This document shows, one piece after another, positions 55,447 through 63,275 of a DNA stretch of 64,000 nucleotides. Within the stretch, counting starts at the first letter, position 1, and every line of letters starts with the position of its first letter. Below the pieces are notes generated by a model. It saw only the letters and a list, made by a program, of their open reading frames with translations. It did no database searches and was not told the origin of the DNA. A program made the position numbers and the translations under genes. The DNA comes from Cryomorpha sp963748925 (GTDB lineage: Bacteria; Bacteroidota; Bacteroidia; Flavobacteriales_D; Cryomorphaceae): positions 310,001 through 374,000 of the forward strand of contig CAVVKG010000008.1 in the NCBI GenBank assembly GCA_963748925.1, read 5' to 3'.

Positions 55447-56640
55447 ATGAGTTGGCATCTATCCGTATTCACGCTTTTAACATTCTTACTTATATCTATC
55501 TCAGCAATAGGTCAGGATATAGATGATCCACATCTAAGTCACGGGTCAAAAGGATTTGAATTCTCCAGTGATAGTGGAAATTACTTATTGCAGATTCAGG
55601 CACGGCTGCAGTTCAGATACGTCACACCCTATGATGGAAGTCCAAGAAATTACAAGCAGTTAACCGCTACATCTACACAGGCTCTGAAGATTAATAGGGC
55701 GAGATTGAAAGTTGGAGGAAACGCTTATAAACCTTATCTCAAATATTATTTTGAATATGAACTAAACAGATCTGCATTGCTTGATTTCAGGGTAATGTTT
55801 GAGAAATGGAAGTGGATGAAGTTTAAAGTAGGTCAATGGAAGATTGAATACACCAGAGAGCGACTCATTTCCTCTGGTAAACAGCAGTTAGTCGGCAGGT
55901 CAATTCTCAACCGTTATTTTACCCTTGACCGACAGCAAGGAGTTACCATTTATGGAAATGTAGGAAATAATAAGCTTGCTAATTTCTCCTATTGGCTGGC
56001 CATTCTTACCGGTGCGGGCCGTTCTGCCACAACAAATCCAACTAATGATTTAATGTATCACGGCCGCTTGCAGTGGAATTTTATGGGAAAGGAAATGATT
56101 ATGCAGGGAAGTGATATACCAATTCATCAGGAAGGAATTGGCTCAATTGCTTTGGCAGGAGCCACCTACAAGGGACCTTATAATCTGTTTTCTTCTGCGG
56201 GGGGCGCCGATTATTATTCTCCGGTTATCGATTCAATTACATCATACTATGATGTAAGACAGGTGAATTTTGAAACTGCCTATATGTACAGAGGTTTTTC
56301 CTGGCAAAGTGAGACACATATCAAAGAAATAACAGATGAGTCGAATTTGAACTCCTCTTCCACCTTTGCCGGTACTTATTTACAAGCTGGGTATTTCTTT
56401 CATCAGGTTTTTGAGAAATTCCCCGAAAAACTTGAGGTTGCCGCGCGATATGCCGTTTTTTCACCCGACCTGGACGCGCACGATATGTTTATTAATGAAT
56501 ATTCGATGGGGGTCAACTATTTCTTTAATGGCCACCTTAATAAATTGTCGGCTGAAGTGACCCGATTTGAACTGGGAGATGAGATACTGGAAGGGGCAGG
56601 AAGATATCGCTTTCGAGTACAGCTTGACATTTCCTTCTAA
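55447..56640 (+). CDS. Phosphate-selective porin O/P-like outer membrane protein
   Basis: 397 residues from ATG 55447, with signal peptide (LSVFTLLTFLLISISAIGQ). The body alternates as a beta barrel: YLLQIQARLQFRYVTP, LKINRARLKVGGNAYKPYLKYYFEYEL, FKVGQWKIEYTRERLISSGKQQLVGRSILNRYFTLDRQQGVTI. These blocks are typical of OprO/P family porins. The C-terminus FRVQLDISF ends in an aromatic residue, the outer-membrane insertion signal. Confidence 0.85.
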   Translation: MSWHLSVFTLLTFLLISISAIGQDIDDPHLSHGSKGFEFSSDSGNYLLQIQARLQFRYVTPYDGSPRNYKQLTATSTQALKINRARLKVGGNAYKPYLKYYFEYELNRSALLDFRVMFEKWKWMKFKVGQWKIEYTRERLISSGKQQLVGRSILNRYFTLDRQQGVTIYGNVGNNKLANFSYWLAILTGAGRSATTNPTNDLMYHGRLQWNFMGKEMIMQGSDIPIHQEGIGSIALAGATYKGPYNLFSSAGGADYYSPVIDSITSYYDVRQVNFETAYMYRGFSWQSETHIKEITDESNLNSSSTFAGTYLQAGYFFHQVFEKFPEKLEVAARYAVFSPDLDAHDMFINEYSMGVNYFFNGHLNKLSAEVTRFELGDEILEGAGRYRFRVQLDISF

Positions 56641-56797
56641 AAGATTACTGTTCATCTGCTTCCACACACCCTGTGGTAAATTGACCACAATATTTCAAAA
56701 ATGATTATTGGTTATCAGTCTCTTAGGACTTTGGATTGGTTTTTTCACTTATATAAGTAATTAAATGAATTACGAACGATTTAAAATTATATAAGAT

Positions 56798-57370
56798 ATG
56801 AATTACGACTTAAATAATAAGAAAGTAGCCATTTTAGTAACTGACGGATTTGAAGAAGTAGAATTCACCAAGCCAATGCAAGCCTTAAAAGATGCTGGTG
56901 CAACAGTACATGTTATCGCACCAAAATCGGGTAAAGTTCGCGCTTGGAATTCAGACGACTGGGGTAACTCTTATAATGTAGATAAAACCCTTGATGAAGC
57001 AGATGCTTCAGATTACAATTCACTCATGCTTCCTGGCGGGGTAATGAATCCCGATCAGCTTCGTATGAATGAAAAGGCTGTAAACTTCACGAGAAGTTTC
57101 TTTAAAGCTGGTAAGCCAATTTCGGCTATCTGCCATGCCCCTCAACTACTTATTGAAACAGATGCGTTGAAAGGTAGAACATTAACTTCTTACCCATCTT
57201 TACGTACCGACTTGAGAAATGCCGGTGCAACATGGAAAGATGAAGAGGTTGTAGTAGACGAAGGTTTGACAACCAGCAGAACTCCGGATGACATTCCCGC
57301 ATTCATTAATAAAATGCTGGAAGAAATTAGCGAAGGAAAACACGCAGGACAACAAACCGTTGATGCATAA
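56798..57370 (+). CDS. DJ-1/PfpI-family protein
   Basis: 190 residues. KVAILVTDGFEEVEFTKPMQALKDAGATVHVIAPK and the nucleophile-elbow Cys in PISAICHAPQLLIETDALKGRTLTSYPSL define the PfpI/YhbO group. YhbO-like proteins act in stress protection or glyoxal/methylglyoxal repair. Catalytic Cys-His are adjacent (ICHAP). Followed by a strong terminator. Confidence 0.92.
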   Translation: MNYDLNNKKVAILVTDGFEEVEFTKPMQALKDAGATVHVIAPKSGKVRAWNSDDWGNSYNVDKTLDEADASDYNSLMLPGGVMNPDQLRMNEKAVNFTRSFFKAGKPISAICHAPQLLIETDALKGRTLTSYPSLRTDLRNAGATWKDEEVVVDEGLTTSRTPDDIPAFINKMLEEISEGKHAGQQTVDA

Positions 57371-57397
57371 TACCTTCGAAATATAATTACTCAGAAG

Positions 57398-57422
57398 AGC
57401 GCGGTGTAAGCCGCGCTTTTTT
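57398..57422 (+). terminator. Intrinsic terminator after the PfpI gene
   Basis: AGCGCGG, loop TGTAAG, CCGCGCT, then Ts: a strong GC stem. Confidence 0.9.
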
Positions 57423-57476
57423 GTATAAAATCAAAGAATTTGTAACTTGCTGGGAAACCAGTTTAAACATCACAAA

Positions 57477-57941
57477 ATGGAAAAGACGGAAACCAATACC
57501 AAACTTAAATTAAGTGTAATTGATAAAATGATTCAGGAAAAAGAAGAGGTCCTGGAAGATTTCCGAACAAATCAGCGTAATAAACTGAATCAGACAAGTG
57601 CTGATGATATCGACAACAAGCAGCATGAGTCAAAAACTGAAGAAGTTTTAAATGAGCTGGAGCTATTGAATCACAACGTTGAGATTCTCGAAAAAGAAAT
57701 AATTCTGGTACGAAATGTCCCTCGTGATCTCAATGCCGATCATGTTCAATTTGGAAGTTTGGTCGAAACCGATCATCTGAATTTAATGGTTGCTGCTGCT
57801 CATGAAACGATGGAGGTAGATGGTAAATCTGTATTGGGAATTTCTACCGCTGCACCTATTTTTTCAAAAATGAGGGGTTTAACCGAAGGAGATTCCTTTG
57901 AGATAAATGGAAAGAAACATACTATAAAGGCAATTAGCTAA
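57477..57941 (+). CDS. GreA/GreB-like C-terminal-domain protein
   Basis: 154 residues from ATG 57477. The N-terminal half is a charged helical region (SVIDKMIQEKEEVLEDF...NELELLNHNVEILEKEI), like a coiled coil. The C-terminal half (VQFGSLVETDHLNLMVAAAH...VDGKSVLGISTAAPIFSKMRGLTEGDSFEINGKKHTI) resembles the GreA/GreB FKBP-like domain. It may bind RNA polymerase; the role is uncertain. Confidence 0.7.
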   Translation: MEKTETNTKLKLSVIDKMIQEKEEVLEDFRTNQRNKLNQTSADDIDNKQHESKTEEVLNELELLNHNVEILEKEIILVRNVPRDLNADHVQFGSLVETDHLNLMVAAAHETMEVDGKSVLGISTAAPIFSKMRGLTEGDSFEINGKKHTIKAIS

Positions 57942-57957
57942 ATAAGTGATTTGCACT

Positions 57958-58422
57958 TTATATTTTCTCTATCACAAGTTGCTCCCAGTTTCCATCGGGC
58001 TTTAAGTAACTTATGGTAGTGCTTACCGCGCCTTCAGGAAGAGGAACGATAAATTTTACAATTGCCTGATCGTCATCATCACCGTAGATGAAGTTGGTTT
58101 TCTTATTGGCGGAGAAAAGCACTTTATCAGACCGGTCTAAAATCTGACACCTAAAGATTTCCGTTGCATCATCTTCAGTTGGGAATGGAAGAGGATTCCC
58201 TGATTTTTCGATGATCTCTTTTTCGGTTGTTAGAACTTGCAGGCTATCGGAGTTCTTACTTCTCGAAACTCTTACAACCAGATAGAGCTGCTTCGAAGTG
58301 TATTCTTCGGGTTTCTCTACTTTATTTATTACCTCAGCATTTTTCTCCTGACTTTTGCAGGCGGTCGTTGCTAAGATTACTAAAGCGGATAGTACGATTG
58401 TGGCTATTTTGTTCATGCTCAT
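57958..58422 (-). CDS. Lipoprotein of unknown function
   Basis: 154 residues. Lipobox ALVILATTACKSQ. Short body with beta-strand pattern (KQLYLVVRVSRSKNSDSLQVL ... DQAIVKFIVPLPEGAVSTTISY). No recognised family. Convergent with the Gre-like gene. Confidence 0.7.
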   Translation of the reverse strand: MSMNKIATIVLSALVILATTACKSQEKNAEVINKVEKPEEYTSKQLYLVVRVSRSKNSDSLQVLTTEKEIIEKSGNPLPFPTEDDATEIFRCQILDRSDKVLFSANKKTNFIYGDDDDQAIVKFIVPLPEGAVSTTISYLKPDGNWEQLVIEKI

Positions 58423-58629
58423 TTTTTGGTATATTCAAGTCACTTATTGTGCCAATAAATTTATCCTGTTGGTGAGTAGCTATATATTCTGTGAAATTAG
58501 GAAATTTTGCAGCTTCAACTAGCCCGTTTTTTAATTAACTCGTACCCTTACTGTTGTTGCTATTTGCTACATGAACCTGCTAACAGGCATCCGCTGGCTT
58601 ATGTTTTCTTTCTATCTTCGTCATACCAA

Positions 58630-59139
58630 ATGAAAAAAATGCTACTCATGCTACCACTTCTAGCTTTTGCCTTTTTTGCGAAAGGGCAAAATAAAATAGG
58701 TTTTGATACCATGGTAAATACTATGATATCAAGCAAGGTCGATACAATTAGTAGTACAGAATTGGTTGAGTTAATAGACCATAACAAAATCGTTTTATTA
58801 GATTCGCGGCAGAAAGTGGAGTATGAAGTAAGCCATTTGCCAGGAGCCAATTATGTAGGATACGACGATTTTGATTTAAAATCTGTAGCAGATATTCCCA
58901 AATCAGATACCATTGTAGTCTATTGCTCTATCGGTAAGCGAAGCGGTGATATCGGCGAAAAGCTTCGCTCTGCGGGCTACGAAAATGTGCTAAACCTGTA
59001 CGGTGGAATCTTTGACTGGACAAACCGTGGAATGGAGGTAGTAAATGATAAGAATGAACCTGTAAAATGTGTTCATCCCTATAACTCAATATGGGGTTTG
59101 TGGGTTAACAACTATGAGAAGTGTTATGAATCACGATAG
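58630..59139 (+). CDS. Exported rhodanese-domain protein
   Basis: 169 residues from ATG 58630, with signal peptide (MKKMLLMLPLLAFAFFAKGQ). Rhodanese core: NKIVLLDSRQKVEYEVSHLPGANYVGYDDF and catalytic Cys in VVYCSIGKRSG, ending LYGGIFDWTNRG. Sulfur-transfer or thiol function in the periplasm. Overlaps the next gene by 14 bases, so co-transcribed with two glycosyltransferases. Confidence 0.85.
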   Translation: MKKMLLMLPLLAFAFFAKGQNKIGFDTMVNTMISSKVDTISSTELVELIDHNKIVLLDSRQKVEYEVSHLPGANYVGYDDFDLKSVADIPKSDTIVVYCSIGKRSGDIGEKLRSAGYENVLNLYGGIFDWTNRGMEVVNDKNEPVKCVHPYNSIWGLWVNNYEKCYESR

Positions 59140-59728
59140 TTTATTAATGATTTTTGCCAAAAACCCCGAATTGGGCAAGGTAAAAACACGCCTGGCAAAG
59201 ACCATAGGCAACGAAAAGGCGCTAATGATTTACGTTAAACTGCTGGAGCACACACATGCAGTTGCTGATAGGGTTTTTGCTGATAAAGCCGTTTTTTATT
59301 CCGACAAGGTGCAGGAGTTTGATATTCTTGATTATTACAAATTCCCAAAATTTTTACAAAAAGGAAAAGATCTCGGTGAGCGTATGGAACGAGCTTTTGG
59401 TCAGGCCTTTGCTCAGGATTATGACAAGGTGGTGATAATTGGTTCAGATTGTATAGAGATTACCACCGAGATTATTGAAGATGCCTTAACCGCGCTGGAT
59501 GATCACAATGTAGTGATTGGACCTGCTCTGGATGGTGGATATTACCTATTGGGAATGGATCGCCACTATCCACATTTGTTTAAAGGCAAAGCATGGTCTA
59601 CGCCGGATGTTTTGCTCGATACAATTCTGGATATAAAAAAATTAAAGTTGAGCTATTCCCTGCTACCCACTTTGAGTGATGTGGATGAAGAAAAGGACCT
59701 GGGCGTATTGCGAAAACATTTGGCTTGA
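59126..59728 (+). CDS. TIGR04282-type glycosyltransferase (DUF2064)
   Basis: 200 residues from ATG 59126. LLMIFAKNPELGKVKTRLAKTIGNEKALMIYVKLLEHT and IGSDCIEITTEIIEDALTALDDHNVVIGPALDGGYYLLGM fit the DUF2064/TIGR04282 family, named for arsenosugar biosynthesis. Downstream TIGR04283 gene overlaps by 4 bases (TTGA). The named pathway gene arsS is not adjacent, so the product is uncertain. Confidence 0.85.
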   Translation: MNHDSLLMIFAKNPELGKVKTRLAKTIGNEKALMIYVKLLEHTHAVADRVFADKAVFYSDKVQEFDILDYYKFPKFLQKGKDLGERMERAFGQAFAQDYDKVVIIGSDCIEITTEIIEDALTALDDHNVVIGPALDGGYYLLGMDRHYPHLFKGKAWSTPDVLLDTILDIKKLKLSYSLLPTLSDVDEEKDLGVLRKHLA

Positions 59729-60420
59729 TTAGAACCTCTATTATAATTCCCTGTTCAGATTCGCTTAAAACGGTAGAGAAATATCTGCCCGGAATTCTCG
59801 GTTGTATCAGTGACCGTAATTCTGTAGAAGTGATTTTGGTTGATGCCTGGCATCGTCAGGAAATCAAATCATATGTTGAATCACTCGGAGTGCTGTATTT
59901 CCATGCTGCTAAAGCCAGACGGTCAATACAGTCTAACCAGGGAGCCGATAAGGCGTCAGGTTCAATTTTCTTTTTTCTTCACATCGATAGTATTCCCCCG
60001 CAAGGATTTGACGAGATTATTTCTGCTTCCGCAAACGCGGGCAATGAAGCCGGATCTTTTAAGATGAAATTTGATTCCAAAAGTCTTTTTTTAGCGGCTT
60101 TTGCCTGGTTCACTCAATTTAAGTGGAGTATAGCGCGCGGCGGCGATCAAGGGCTTTTTGTAAAACGGGATGTATTCGAGGAAGTTGGCCGGTACAAAAA
60201 CGCCTGGCAAATTATGGAAGACGTTGATTTAGCCAGAAAGCTAATAAAGAGAAAGAAGTTTGACATTCTAAAACCCGCGCTGATTACCTCGGCTCGAAAA
60301 TACGAACGTGTGGGAATTGTCAAGCTACAGCTTTTGTTTACCATCATCACTTTGCAATACTGGGCAGGAATTTCAAATAAGACTATTTACCGCTTTTATC
60401 TGAATTATATAGCGAAGTAA
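59725..60420 (+). CDS. TIGR04283-type family 2 glycosyltransferase
   Basis: 231 residues. TTG start at 59725. RTSIIIPCSDSLKTVEKYLPGILG, SNQGADKASGSIFFFLHIDSIPP, GGDQGLFVKRDVFEEVGRYKNAWQIMEDVDLARKL: GT2 fold with the usual QG, DQG and EDVDL motifs. It usually pairs with TIGR04282. The expected LHADT is here LHIDS, a conservative change. Confidence 0.85.
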   Translation: MIRTSIIIPCSDSLKTVEKYLPGILGCISDRNSVEVILVDAWHRQEIKSYVESLGVLYFHAAKARRSIQSNQGADKASGSIFFFLHIDSIPPQGFDEIISASANAGNEAGSFKMKFDSKSLFLAAFAWFTQFKWSIARGGDQGLFVKRDVFEEVGRYKNAWQIMEDVDLARKLIKRKKFDILKPALITSARKYERVGIVKLQLLFTIITLQYWAGISNKTIYRFYLNYIAK

Positions 60421-60580
60421 CCTCTGGATTCTGACATGAAGAGTATGTTCTGTCTGATGCTTCCATCTTGATTTCTTTACGAGAAGAATGAATGCGTGAG
60501 TTGGCTCAAGTGTATAGCTAACATTCTATAAAACTCCGTATTTCATTTCTACTAACCCCATGCTAATTGGCCCATTTTCA

Positions 60581-60588
60581 TACTTTTG
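60581..60588 (+). promoter_or_regulatory. -7 box (TActTTTG) of ndh-2
   Basis: TACTTTTG lies 16 bases upstream of the ATG at 60605. Confidence 0.5.
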
Positions 60589-60604
60589 TTGAACATATTT
60601 ATCT

Positions 60605-61882
60605 ATGAATATTCCTGATACCAGTTTACCGAGAGTTGCAGTAGTAGGTGGGGGTTTTGGAGGTTTAGAATTTTGCAAAAACCTGAGGCATGATAAGTTT
60701 CAGATTGTATTAATAGACCGGCACAATTACCATACGTTTCAACCATTACTTTATCAGGTTGCCACAGCCGGCCTGGAGCCTGATAGTATTGCTTATCCGC
60801 TTCGAAAAATATTTCAGAAGGTCCCAAATTTTTTCTTCAGAATGACCGAGGTACTGGAAATCTTTCCTGAAAAGAAAGTACTCCGCACCACTATTGGCGA
60901 ACTTGATTACGATCATCTGGTTTTAGCAACAGGCACTGTAACCAACTTTTTTGGCAATGAATCGATAGCAAAGCGAGCTATGGGGATGAAATTTGTTCCT
61001 GAGGCACTGGATATCAGATCTTTGATACTTCAAAATTTTGAAGCGGCTCTGCTTACTGACGATCTGAAAGAGCGAGAAAGCCTGATGAATGTGGTTATAG
61101 TGGGTGGTGGGCCCACGGGTGTAGAACTTGCCGGTGCTATCGCTGAGCTTAAACGCCATGTACTGCCTACAGATTATCCCGATTTGGATTTTAGAAGAAT
61201 GAGTATCCATCTCGTTGAGGGCATGGGTAGAATTTTGCCGCCTTTTTCCGAACAGAGCTCAGAAAAAGCCCAAGAATATCTTGAAAAGTTGGGTGTAAAT
61301 ATCTGGCTCAATACTATGGTAAAAGATTATGATGGTAAAACTATTTATACCTCCGGTAAGCCAATGCTTACACAAACGCTTATTTGGGCGGCAGGTGTAG
61401 AGTGCAAACCTATGGCTGGAATACCTGCAGATAAGTTGGTACGCGGCAACCGAATTAAAGTAAGTAGTATGAACGAGGTGGAAGGTTTTGATAGTATATA
61501 TGCCCTCGGAGATCTGGCCTATATGGAAACCCCTGATTTCCCGAAAGGTCATCCTCAGGTTGCTCAGCCGGCAATTCAACAAGGAAAATTGCTGGCAAAA
61601 AACCTTCGTGCCAAATATCGAGGTAAGCCAATGAAGCCGTTTAAATATCATGATAAGGGAAACCTGGCTACTATAGGTCGTTCGCGAGCGGTTGCAGATT
61701 TACCGTATATGAAAACTCAAGGTACAATTGCCTGGTTTATCTGGATGTTTGTGCACCTTATGGCGCTGGTAGGCTTTAGAAACAGGGTGGTTGTGTTTTT
61801 CAACTGGACCAATAATTTCTTTAGTTATAATCGTGATATAAGGCTTATAATCAGACCGTATAAAAAGAAGTTTGAAGACTAA
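60605..61882 (+). CDS. ndh: Type II NADH dehydrogenase (NDH-2)
   Basis: 425 residues. FAD site VAVVGGGFGGLEFCKNL, then the HNYHTFQPLLYQVATAGLEPDSIAYPLR block, then NAD site VVIVGGGPTGVELAGAIAEL, ALGDLAYM and the quinone-facing AQPAIQQGKLLAKNL. The C-terminal WFIWMFVHLMALVGFRNRVVVFFNWTNNFFSYNRD is the membrane-binding tail. It passes electrons from NADH to menaquinone without pumping protons. Confidence 0.93.
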   Translation: MNIPDTSLPRVAVVGGGFGGLEFCKNLRHDKFQIVLIDRHNYHTFQPLLYQVATAGLEPDSIAYPLRKIFQKVPNFFFRMTEVLEIFPEKKVLRTTIGELDYDHLVLATGTVTNFFGNESIAKRAMGMKFVPEALDIRSLILQNFEAALLTDDLKERESLMNVVIVGGGPTGVELAGAIAELKRHVLPTDYPDLDFRRMSIHLVEGMGRILPPFSEQSSEKAQEYLEKLGVNIWLNTMVKDYDGKTIYTSGKPMLTQTLIWAAGVECKPMAGIPADKLVRGNRIKVSSMNEVEGFDSIYALGDLAYMETPDFPKGHPQVAQPAIQQGKLLAKNLRAKYRGKPMKPFKYHDKGNLATIGRSRAVADLPYMKTQGTIAWFIWMFVHLMALVGFRNRVVVFFNWTNNFFSYNRDIRLIIRPYKKKFED

Positions 61883-62033
61883 GTTGATTTTACTGTTGAG
61901 CTGAAACGTTCTTAAAATTATTTGTGCCTGAAGTTAACGGGTATCTAAAGATTAGGTGAGTCTTGATAGACGAAAATTCAATCTCGGGAGACCTGAAAGG
62001 TTTTCAAATTAAGCCTCGTGACCTCCGTGGTTA

Positions 62034-62051
62034 TTGAGCGAAGCCGAAATG
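62034..62051 (+). repeat. TTGAGCGAAGyCGAAATG repeat, copy 1
   Basis: TTGAGCGAAGCCGAAATG. The second copy differs by one base. This string is a familiar dispersed repeat in Flavobacteriia-like genomes. Confidence 0.6.
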
Positions 62052-62133
62052 CAGCGCATGAAATAAACCTTTGAGGACTAATTCAACTATAAACAAAAGA
62101 ATTAATCTCAGCTCAGATAAGAAGCCGTATTTC

Positions 62134-62252
62134 AGAGACCCCTAAGGTCTCCAAGACCTTACGGGTCATGTCTCCGGTAAAAGGAACAAATTACCTCAAA
62201 GAAGATCTTATGGTGACCCGTAAGGTTTTCCCAACCTTAGGGGTCTTTTTTT
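62134..62252 (+). repeat. Palindromic repeat element, copy 1
   Basis: Ends in long inverted arms: AGACCCCTAAGG (62136-62147) and CCTTAGGGGTCT (62235-62246), then Ts. Inner arms AAGACCTTACGGGTCA and TGACCCGTAAGGTTTT pair too. Same sequence again at 62301-62417. Confidence 0.85.
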
Positions 62253-62300
62253 AGCTGTTAAACCACTTGACTTCAATTACTTTATGCTAAGATCAATAGA

Positions 62301-62417
62301 AGAGACCCCTAAGGTCTCCAAGACCTTACGCGTCATGTCTCCGGCTAAAGAAACAAATTGGCTCAAAGTAGATCTTATGCTGACCCGTAAGGTTTTCCCA
62401 ACCTTAGGGGTCTTTTT
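62301..62417 (+). repeat. Palindromic repeat element, copy 2
   Basis: About 10 differences from copy 1. Outer arms at 62303-62314 and 62402-62413, followed by five Ts. One arm mismatch (ACGCGTCA against TGACCCGT) weakens the inner stem. Confidence 0.85.
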
Positions 62418-62517
62418 ATTATTCCTACAAAACGGTTAGATTTCATGCTACACAGCATACCTGGTTTCAGATACCTCTAAGATCTCCCAACTAGGCCTTT
62501 GCCACCCCACGTGTTTG

Positions 62518-62535
62518 TTGAGCGAAGTCGAAATG
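62518..62535 (+). repeat. TTGAGCGAAGyCGAAATG repeat, copy 2
   Basis: TTGAGCGAAGTCGAAATG, one base different from copy 1 and same orientation. Confidence 0.6.
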
Positions 62536-62669
62536 TAGTGTAGCAACTAGACCTTTCGGGTGGTGTGTTCCAATATCCAACTTTTACATACTCATTTCAA
62601 CTCTCAGACGCCTTATTTGAGTTTAATTTTCATATATCAGAAAATTCTCGCTTATGCAGACAACTTCTT

Positions 62670-62677
62670 TAGTTTTG
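62670..62677 (+). promoter_or_regulatory. -7 box (TAgtTTTG) of the ECF sigma gene
   Basis: TAGTTTTG ends 10 bases before the ATG at 62688. Confidence 0.5.
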
Positions 62678-62687
62678 CAGAGTCATA

Positions 62688-63275
62688 ATGAAAAAAGGAA
62701 TAAAAAACGAAGTGGAAGACATGCAGTTGGCACGTGCTTGCTTGGACGGAAACGAAAAAGCTCAATCCCAACTGTTTGAGCAGTACTCGGGTCAAATGAT
62801 GGCTCTTTGTTTGCGTTATGGCAGAGACTATGAAGAAGCCCAGGACATGTTCCAGGAAGGATTCATAAAAGTTTTTCAAAAGCTGGATAAGTTCAATGGC
62901 AAAGGTCCATTGGGCGCTTGGATAAGAAGGACGATAGCCAATAATGCACTTGACCAGATTCGTAAAAACAAACGTGAAAAAGATCACGTTGAAGCGTATG
63001 AGGTAGAAGTAAAAAGCCAGAATGAATTTAGTTTTGACTTGTTTGATGATGAAGAATCTGAATTAACCAACGATAAATTAACTGAACTCATTCAAAGAAT
63101 GCCTACCGGATACCGAACCGTATTTAATATGTATGTAGTTGAGGATTACAGCCACAAGGAAATTGCCGAGCAACTCGAAATTACCGAAAGCACATCCAAA
63201 ACTCAGTACAGAAAGGCGAAAGCCTATATGAGAAATTTAATAGAAGAAGAATTTAATAAATCAGTAAGTGATTAA
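62688..63275 (+). CDS. ECF-type RNA polymerase sigma factor
   Basis: 195 residues. Region 2: MQLARACLDGNEKAQSQLFEQYSGQMMALCLRYGRDYEEAQDMFQEGFIKVFQKLDKF...GAWIRRTIANNALDQIRKNKR. Region 4: LIQRMPTGYRTVFNMYVVEDYSHKEIAEQLEITESTSKTQYRKAKAYM. It directs transcription of a stress or surface regulon. Overlaps the next gene by 8 bases, which encodes a membrane protein, a common ECF arrangement. Confidence 0.92.
   Translation: MKKGIKNEVEDMQLARACLDGNEKAQSQLFEQYSGQMMALCLRYGRDYEEAQDMFQEGFIKVFQKLDKFNGKGPLGAWIRRTIANNALDQIRKNKREKDHVEAYEVEVKSQNEFSFDLFDDEESELTNDKLTELIQRMPTGYRTVFNMYVVEDYSHKEIAEQLEITESTSKTQYRKAKAYMRNLIEEEFNKSVSD

Larger units (their letters stand above)
61883..62687. other. 800-base non-coding region with repeated palindromic elements
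   Basis: No ORF with coding character. It holds two ~115-base imperfect direct repeats (separate entries), two copies of TTGAGCGAAGyCGAAATG, and the ECF sigma -7 box. Much of it could fold into hairpins. Confidence 0.7.

Noticed and set aside
62134..62417. CRISPR array
   Set aside because: Only two long copies with internal palindromes; no short repeats with unique spacers, no cas genes.
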